Under the pieces are notes generated by a model. That model saw only the letters and a list, made by a program, of their open reading frames with translations, was not told the DNA's origin and ran no database searches. From NCBI GenBank assembly GCA_016081115.2, contig CM071935.1:48429150-48493149 (forward strand): 64,000 bases of DNA, given 5' to 3'. A program made the position numbers and the translations under genes. Source of the stretch: Rehmannia glutinosa. Lineage: Eukaryota; Streptophyta; Magnoliopsida; Lamiales; Orobanchaceae. Below, one piece after another: positions 1-9,400 of the stretch. Each line of letters begins with the position of its first letter. Within the stretch, counting starts at the first letter, position 1.

Positions 1-321
1 ACAGTCAACAAGTACATGCAACCCCAATGTTGAAACCTCAAAAAATATTCTGATTAAAAACCAAAAATGAAAAGTGAATAAATAGGATTTGTGCAAAACA
101 CCATTTTTTCGTGCAAAATAGCACACAAAGTGGAGTAATCACATTCCAAACTTGATTTATCCATAAACCAACTTTGCATTTTCCATTTGTGTACATCCAA
201 ACTTAAAAACGCCCACAATAGATCCTAATATTCGCAGTTAAGTTCAGATGACTGTCCACAGGAATTGTGCTCCAGATTGAAAACAAATAGATATCACTAT
301 CCTGCTCAAAAATCAACATAC
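1..321 (-). other. Intron of the cysteine synthase gene running off the window
   Basis: Starts after a GT donor at 321-320. I searched the minus strand for the conserved last exon and did not find it, so that exon lies left of the window. No other feature is visible. Confidence 0.6.
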
Positions 322-402
322 CGTGATAAGTTTACCAGCATTTTCAGGTCTCTTTCCAACTTTAATAGCAGCTGCTGCTGCTGCCCCCGAAGAAATACCC
401 AC
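322..402 (-). CDS. Cysteine synthase exon 9 of the visible set
   Basis: 81 bp, 27 codons, phase 0 at both ends, AG before 402 and GT after 322. It encodes VGISSG, an alanine run and IKVGKRPENAGKLIT, the well-conserved glycine/alanine-rich helix near the C-terminus. No break. Confidence 0.9.
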
Positions 403-3400
403 CTAGTAAGAACCAAAAGTTAGCAGAAAACAATTCTCTAAGGTTGTATTTGGATGAGGGGATTTGGGTTTGAGGGAATGATTTCAAATAACACCATAAG
501 ATGGATTTTAAAATCCACCACAATGACTCAAAAAATAGCTCAAAATACGAGCTTAAGGGTTTGAAAGTCATTTTATCCAAACAAGATCAATGGATTTGTT
601 ATTGTGGATTTGAAATCCTCAACTTCAAATCCACCCATCCAAATGAAGTGTAAGGTTGCATTTGGATTGAAGGATATGGATTTGATGGAAGGATAACTGT
701 CTTTTAAATGGATTTGAAATCCAGCACAATAATTCAAAATAGCTTAAAATAGGAGTTCAATGATTTAAAATCCGCTGTATTCTGATATTATCCGAACAAC
801 TTCAATGGCTTTGTTATTAAGGATTTGAAACCCTTAACTTCAAATCCATCAATCCAAGTGAAGTCTAGGGTTCTTACAGAAAAAGAGTTTGTAGTTTTGA
901 TATTCACGGCAGTTGCAAAGAAAGAGATCATTATCTGTGTTAACTAATGGTGACATGTTCAACCCCCGCAACATAAATTATACAACATAATCATTAACAG
1001 AAACATATGAAACTGTGAAACAGTTTAGAAAGGAGATAAATCACCGTATGTGTTCCAAAGTCTGGCATATTTTTAGTAAATTTACTAATATGTGCTTCAA
1101 TAAGATCCCAAATCTATCATACCAAATTTCTATGTTTTAGATCTTGTGTTTGATCCTAGAAAAGCTCAACTTTTGCTTTCATCTTCATAACACACAAGCA
1201 CCTGTTCAATAATAACTGCGCCCTTTCTTTCTTAATACATCTTGAGTAATACAAATGAAATTTTTAGTTTTTTATGCTTGAAATATTGTTTTTCTGATTG
1301 TACTTAGTACGTCCATATTTTCAATAATATAAAATTATATAATTTTATATGTATATATACCGTACCCGTATTCTTAAAATTTCAAAACATAACGTATTCC
1401 CGTAACCGTGTCGTATCGTACCCATGTCCCATACCCGTATCAGTGCTTCATAGGATTTAACCTGTGAATGGTTCAAGGTCCCATAGATGACAATTTTTGT
1501 CTGACACATGACAGTAACTTTGACAACTTTTGCCTAACATTTGAACATCCATTTTCTGAGACTTTGCCCTCCCAATATAGCAAGCCGCAGGAGCCCCAAC
1601 CCAGCCTAATATTTATTAGAGGGTTATTTACAAAATACCCTTGAGGTTCAGTATAATTACAAAAACCCAGTTATCTTTCAAAATTACAAATACATCCTTG
1701 ACATTTGTTTCTATGTTACATATTGCACCCTCAAGAGGGAGTATTTCTTAAGTAAATAAAACCTTAGTGGAGTGTTTGTAATACCTTAAGGGGGTATTCG
1801 TAATTTTGAAAGATAACTAGAGTTTTTTATAATTAGATTAAACATCAGGAGTAGTTTTTGTAATTTACACTTTTAATATTAGAAAAATAGGGAAAAAGAA
1901 AAACAGATTGGATAAACAAGTTAAACAAACTAGAGCCAGAAAGAGGTAGGCACAACTACATAAATTTAACTGTAATAACAAATTCAGAATATAACTTTCA
2001 AGATCACTTGGAATTGGTCTGACCACTGTAATGTCAATTCAAATAAGCACCACATAATGTAAGAGCTGATTCGCAACATAATAATAGGTAAAACTACCAA
2101 ACAAACTAAAAGTTAGCTATGCTGTCATTTTACAAGAAGCACTAACCAGTAGGCCCTCTTGAAGAGCCAATTGCTTGGCAGTTTCTACAGCTTCATCACT
2201 TGATATCTACCCATGAACGAGGACCATCAGTAAGTATAACAAGGCTAAACTCAACTTCAAGTCTTCAATACGAGTATAAATAATGTCCCTGGAAAAAGAG
2301 GTTATTCAACTGGGACATAATGTGTCAAATATTCGACTCAGTACAAGCTCCTATTCTGATATATATGATACTAGTGTGAAATAGGAAACAAAATCAAATA
2401 AACTGTTTATTATGCTTAGGGATAATTAAAAAAAAAAAAAAACTGAGATTCAGGCTAATTACCAAAAAACCCAGAGGTTTCTAAAAAACACAAAAACCCC
2501 ATTGAGGTTTAATTCAATCTTACATTTTCCCTTTCATAAGCAAAAAGACATTTCATAGAGCCCCTGAATTTTATAGAAATATTACAGCTAGCACCTTAAA
2601 TGTAAGACCAAATCAAACCTTAAGAGATTTTTCGTAATTTGAAAAACTTTTTGTGTTTTTGTAATTAGCTCAAATTTCAGGGGTGTTTTTGTAATTATCC
2701 CTTATGCTTATGTATTTTAGATCAACTGATAAACTCGAAGAGTAGTTTTGCTAAATTGGCAAGCTTTATAGAATGCTAAGGAGGTAAGAAGCGGACCTCT
2801 ACTACTTCATCCATCACATCTTGGTCTACATTTTTTGGAATAAAACCTGCTCCAATCCCTTGAATTTTATGTGGACCTGCCATTTCAAATTGCAGATGAC
2901 AGCCCCTCAAAAAAAAAAAAAAAAAAATTGCAGATGACAGAAAAAAATAAAATTTTAACCATGAAAACTCACAATGCTAAAGTTTACATACTGTCATCTT
3001 ACCAGGTTTTCCACCAGAGAGAATGTTGCTTTCGGCGGGTTCCACGCCAATAACCTGATTCAATAGGAGCAAGCAATTAACTGTTACAGACATGAAGAAA
3101 CAAACAAATGCTTAGGGAGCAATTATATATACTAGAGCTCATTTTAAAGAACATACACTACCTTGATATTAGGATTATGCTTTTTGAGATAACGACCAAC
3201 CCCAGAAATGGTTCCACCAGTGCCAATTCCTGCAATAAGTATGTCCACTTTGCCTTTTGTATCTTCCCAGATCTCCGGACCTGTCGTTTCATAGTGAGTC
3301 TGCGAAAAGAAAAAGAAAAAATAAATTAAAAAAAAAAAAGGAAAAACAAGACAGAACAATAAATGCATGCAAGTCCTTATCGACAATCTAATCAATCACA

Positions 3401-6400
3401 TCCCCAAAACACCTGCCTACGCAGAACACAAAGGCTGTCTAAATTCAGAAGTAAGATCACATAAAGCCCTCAAATTTGTGAGAATTTCCCATAACAAGAT
3501 ATAAATCAATATTATTATGTTTCAAGAATCCACCATGAGAACGGATAAAGCATGTGTCACCAGAACCAAAGATGGTCCTTTGGATGATTGAACCCCAACT
3601 AATGTCAACAAATTAACCAAATGAAAAGAAAATAACAGTATAAAGTTACCGATATACAGGGGCGGAACCAGGATTCGACACTTGGGGGGCAACAGTTGAA
3701 AGATCAAATATTTACTTTGTATATGTCAAGGCCAACAAAATAGTTTATTCAAGCTTCAAATAATAGCCATGTGTTTGTGTTGTGTGGTCCACAACAACTT
3801 TTATTGATCAACAATTGGGGGGACTAAAATACTACATATTTATAGGTAGTGAAAAAAATAGTTGGAGGGGCCAGGCCCCCCTGACCAACAACGTGGCTCT
3901 GCCACTGCCTATATATAAGTTAGAAGGGTGCAAGTAAGAACCTTGGGATTCACAGGGTTGTCGAATTGTCGAAGCATATAGGCATTGGGGTGCTATTCAA
4001 TATTTCTTGAGCTTTATAAACAGCTTCTATCGCGCCTTTGGCTGCATCTGTTAAAACAACTTCAGCTCCAAAAGCCTTCAAGAGAATCCTTCTCTCAAGA
4101 CTCATGGAATCAGGCATCGTCAAGATGAGCTTGTATCCTTTAGAGGCAGCTATATATGCAAGACTGATTCCCGTGTTTCCACTTGTAGCTTCAACCAAAA
4201 TAGTCTAGTCAAAAACCAAATTCTTTAATGAGAACAAGGTACTTCCAGGACCAGAATCACAAATGTCACTAAAGTCTAAAAGATAATAAGATAATAGCAC
4301 TAGAATGCAGTACATGCATTTTGAATGTGCTCAGGCCATAGCCCCTGTTCCCCATGGAAAGGTTCGATTACACCAAATTTGGTGTTTTGGTGTAATTTTG
4401 TCAACATCATCTCCAACCCATTGTACCAAAATCTTACACCAAATGAATATTTTATTCTTTTTTTTTCATTTTATAGTAAAAAAATTTATTTATTTATAAA
4501 ATTATTTCATTTACTTATATTTTATTACTATTAACTTACTTAACTAAAAACTTACATTTAATTAATTGTATATTAATTAATTATTACAAAAATAAATATT
4601 AGAATTAATATTAGTATCTCTTTTGGTTTAAATTATAATTATTTGTTAATTATTATTATTTATAGAAAATGATAATTAATTATTAAAACCATGTTATATA
4701 AATTAATTATATATAAAATGAGGATACAATTGGAATTTAAATTTGAAGTATTAGAGAATTGGGGGCAAATAGGGGATATTGTATTACACCAAATTTGGTG
4801 TAGTGAATAGTATTACACCAGGTTGGAGAGAGTTTTTTGCATATTTGGTGTGATGGTGTGGGATTTGAAGTTGGGTTGGAGATGGCCTCATCCAAGAAAG
4901 ACAATAGAGCCGGGTGATAGTAATCATCAAAATGAATAAACTACAAGTACAAATTGAATAAGGTCAAACTTAATAAGAATAAGTATAGTCAAAGATTAGA
5001 ACACAAACTTTTAATTATGGTTCACCATCTTACATTCCCAGGAGTTATAAGCCCTTTTTGCTCAGCATCAGCTATCATACTGTATCCTATCCTAGAAGCA
5101 AGATACTACTGTGAATATTATGAGTCTAAATTGACCTTACCCAAATAAATAATTCGCGGAAAATTTCTTTTGTGATGGTAAAACAGAGAGAAAAAAAGTT
5201 GGAAGAAATAACTCTCACATTTTAGCTCAATTATGAACTGATTATCTCATACCACAGATTTAAAAATTTGAATGTGAACCAAAATTGCTGCTCACCTATC
5301 CTTGACACTGCAACATGGCTCCATAATCTCAAGCTTGGCAGCTATATTTGCAACGCAACCTTTCACAACATTATTCAAGTAAACCATAGGCGTCTTCCCG
5401 ATAAGCTGTTATAGAGCATCAAAGATTGAAAGTAAATGAAATATCATATAAAGTAGAAAACTTGTAGACCAAGGTGCTAAAAAATGTACCAAAAAAAGTA
5501 ATAGATGATGAAAAATAGGAAGATTGTTTAAAGAATAATAGTCCTCCATCAAGTTCCCTTTTCTTCATCCTCTCCTTTTTTCCCACCATAAATTTTCGTT
5601 CAAACTTCAATGGCAAGAACTGTTTATTTTTTTGGAATACATATTACAAATCGATCACAACCTTAAACCTACAATATATATTAATACAATTAAGACCTAA
5701 GCCGCACTTCCTCACGAGACCAAAATAACCGTGGAAATCAACCCACACACAAAGGTGGAATACATACCCACATGCCATCCAAGAATCGAACCCGAGACCG
5801 GACCAGGGCCTCCACCTTACTACTAGAGCAAGGCCTCATCGGCTCAATGCCAAGAACTTAAAAACAAAGAGGAGCAACAATTCCGTCATTTCTCAATAAC
5901 TTGGGGAAATAATGTCCAGCAAGGATCTAAACTTCGGATACCAACTTCAACGTCACCTTCAATGGAAATATTTCAACTTGAGGAATGATAACCACTAATT
6001 CTCAATTAAATAATCTGGAGGTACAGAAGTGAGTTTATTAGAGACTAATTCAGAATTGTTTTTGCTAAAACAATTTGTAGGATGATAGAATATGTTGCCC
6101 TATTAATCAATATAGTCTGATTTTCGTGAGTATTAATAAAAATCTTTGGTGTCAGACTGTGGTGTTATAACACTTAACACAGGCACAGTAACACCAGGAT
6201 TTTTAATGTGCTTAGATTTCTCAATCTTAATGCACGAGGCCACACCCAGAGAAGAAACAATCCAATATTAGAAAAGCAAAGCTTATTACAAATACATTTG
6301 GATTCTGAATAACATAAAGACTCCTCTTTATCAATTCACCAACACTCGTATAAAACTAATCTCTTGATTGAATCTTCCACAATCTCAACCTTGTTGGAAT

Positions 6401-9400
6401 CCCTCCAACTTCAAATCCTTGAGCAGTCGAGTCGATCCACGCCGTAGTAGATCTTCACCTTCTTCTCAGAAGAATAAAAGTATAGAACAAATGATTTCTT
6501 GAAGAAGTACAAATATTGATCGAATATGCTTTTCTCGATGACTTCTCCAAAAGACCGACTTCTCTTCTTATAGCAATCAAGAAGAAATCCCATCCCTGAT
6601 TTCAAGTGGGCGATTTCTTGCAAAAGGAAGGAAATCAGAAAGAATAAAATCATTTCCTTGTGGGTAAGAATCATGTACACAAGGAAAGTGATTTAAAAAG
6701 GATAATTGACAATTATAATAATGGTGAATCAATTAAGATACACTTATCAAATAATATAAAGAACATTCACAATATAGACAACATGCCAAAAATCACAAAG
6801 ACAAAATCGGCATAAAATCCCTTGATTACTGTGTTAGGTGTTGCATTACGTGAGTTACAACACCAAACCTCACATTTGTGCACAAAGACCAAATTTGCCA
6901 AATATGCAAACATTAACAATCTCCCCCTTTGCACTTTTGGTCAAAAAACACACTTTGAGGATTATATCATAATAAAACATCTAGTGATGCAACACTTAAG
7001 ATCAAATCCGCAAGTTAGCACAATTCAAAATATAGCATGCATAGTTCAAAAACATCCAACAACTTGGCCAAATAGAACTAGTTTATCATACGTATTAGAG
7101 ACAAGATAAACACAAGCATGCAAAATGGTCTTAGTCGAGATCCGGCTCTCTTTCTTTGACTCCCCCCGAGTCGGCATCATCATCATCCTCATCTTCATAC
7201 ACATCTTCACCTTAGAAGCAGTATCATCATCTTCTTCCTCATCACTGGACTTTTCGGACTCCCCCTCAAATGGGTCTCACCTCACTTGACTCAGTTTGCT
7301 CCCCCTTACTCGGGTCTCACCTCACTTGAGTCTCCTCTCTCCCCCTTTTTGACCAAAAAAAGACAAACGAAGCCAACCAAACTTTGGCTATTTTTTGGTC
7401 AAAACAATCTCCTTCAAGAATATGTATACTTCCAAGCGGAGAGATACTATTGGCGGCTAACAAGGTAGTTTCAAGAAAATTTCAAGCAAATATGAAATTC
7501 AAATATTTTTGGAAAAGTCCCATAATTCAAGGTGTGCAATTAATCCAGAATAAGCACAGATGAACAATACCTTTTATTAGAGACAAATTTAAGGAAAAAG
7601 TCATTTCCAAAAATAATACACCACATCGAATCAAGAGAGAAAATATTTTCCACAAGCCCAAAAAAATGATCTGAAGGATGTCTGCAGAATGATGAGTTTA
7701 TTTAAAGCGGGAATAAAAAGGCCTCAGGCGTTTTGGTGTTGTAACCCAGTGTTGTACCACATTTTTCAAGAACATCGCCATACAAAGTCAATGGATCAAA
7801 ATCCTTTTCCCATTTAAGAATCTTTTGAGTGAAAGGAATCAATGAGGAAGAACAATTAGCTTGATCGGTAGCTTTCGATCCAAAAACATGGGTAGCTCTT
7901 TCTCGAGAAGATCATAACACGATTCAAGCATATAAAAGAACATAGAATAGTTCACAATGAATAGCTTTCACACACAATGTAAAGGGGACTTTTTTTTTCC
8001 GTCAAAGGCCCAAAAAAAAAAAATACATCTTTCACATGGGAAAAATCATTCATTTTGCAATTTGATCCACAATTGTTTTAGGCAAGGATTTCATCAAAGA
8101 AGTACTCAATAGAGTTGACAATAAAAGCGAGAGATAAGCGATGTAATGATCTTAAAAAATGCAAAATGTCTAATGCACAAGAATTAAGATCAAGAAGAGG
8201 TTGCAACACATCAAGAAGGAGAGATGATGCATATGGTGTTGCAACACTTTGAAACCCACGTTTTGCTCGAGAGTCTGAGACACCCAGACTGTTTGGGTAA
8301 TTAAACCTTTGAAAGTCTAGGGCTTCGGTGAAAATATCAGCAATTTGATTCTCAGTAGTGACAAAATCAATAGTAACAATTTTATTCTCAACCAAGTCTC
8401 TAATAAAGTGGTGTCAAATATCGGTGTGTTTTATTCTAGAGTGCTGCACTGGGTTTTTAAAAATATTTATGGCACTTGAATTATCACAATAAGCAGTAAG
8501 AGTTTTCTTTTTAACCCCATTGTCAGTCAACAATTGTCTCATCCACAACATCTGAGAACAAAAGCTCCCAAGGGCTATATATTCAGACTCAACAGTGGAT
8601 AGGGATACCCAACTTTGTTTCTTACTGTACCATGAAACATTGTTACCAAGGTAGACACATTCTCCAGGAGTGCTCTTTCGGTCATCGGCATCGCCTGTCA
8701 AATCAACATCACTAAACCAAGTCAAGTCAAGTTAGTGTTAGCATCAGATAAATAGAGTATACCAGGTTTAGTAGTCCCATTCACATATCTAATGATTCTC
8801 ATATTCAATTTAAGGACTCCAACTACAGCTCATATTTTGATCAGATTATGCATGCCACGAAAATTCAAGTGACCCATTTTCTGATGCCATATTTCAGATT
8901 CACTCAGAGTAGTGTTATGACACTCAGTGTTGTGTTGTAACACTCGAGTATTCTGCAATAAATAACTTGATTAGCCAAGGACTGTTTCCCTTGAGAATAC
9001 AATTGTCAGAATTATCAAAGACATTACAAACATTCTTATCAAATTTGACAAACAAATCATCTGGCTAATGCTAATAAGATTAGCTTTCAAGCCTTCAACA
9101 TATAAGACATTTTTCAAATGAGGAAGTCTATGACATTTAACGTCCTTTTCCCAAAACCTTTCTTTTAGCACCATCACGGAAGTGACCAAACCGTATTCAT
9201 ATTTTTCAAAATCAATGAGTTTTTCCAATTCTCAGTCATATGACGAAAACACCCATTTGTCAAAATACCATGATTCGGTCACATTAGCCTTTAAAGATGT
9301 GTGAGCAACATTACAAGAAAACTCATTTTTCCTAACTTGATTTTCTTGGGTTTGTTGGATAAATCAACTTTAAAACAAGGAGTGTTTCTTTGGTGATGTT

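Noticed and set aside
5781..5834. A genuine tRNA gene
   Set aside because: A- and B-box-like words are present, but the sequence does not fold as a tRNA and has an A-rich tail and target duplication, so it is a SINE.
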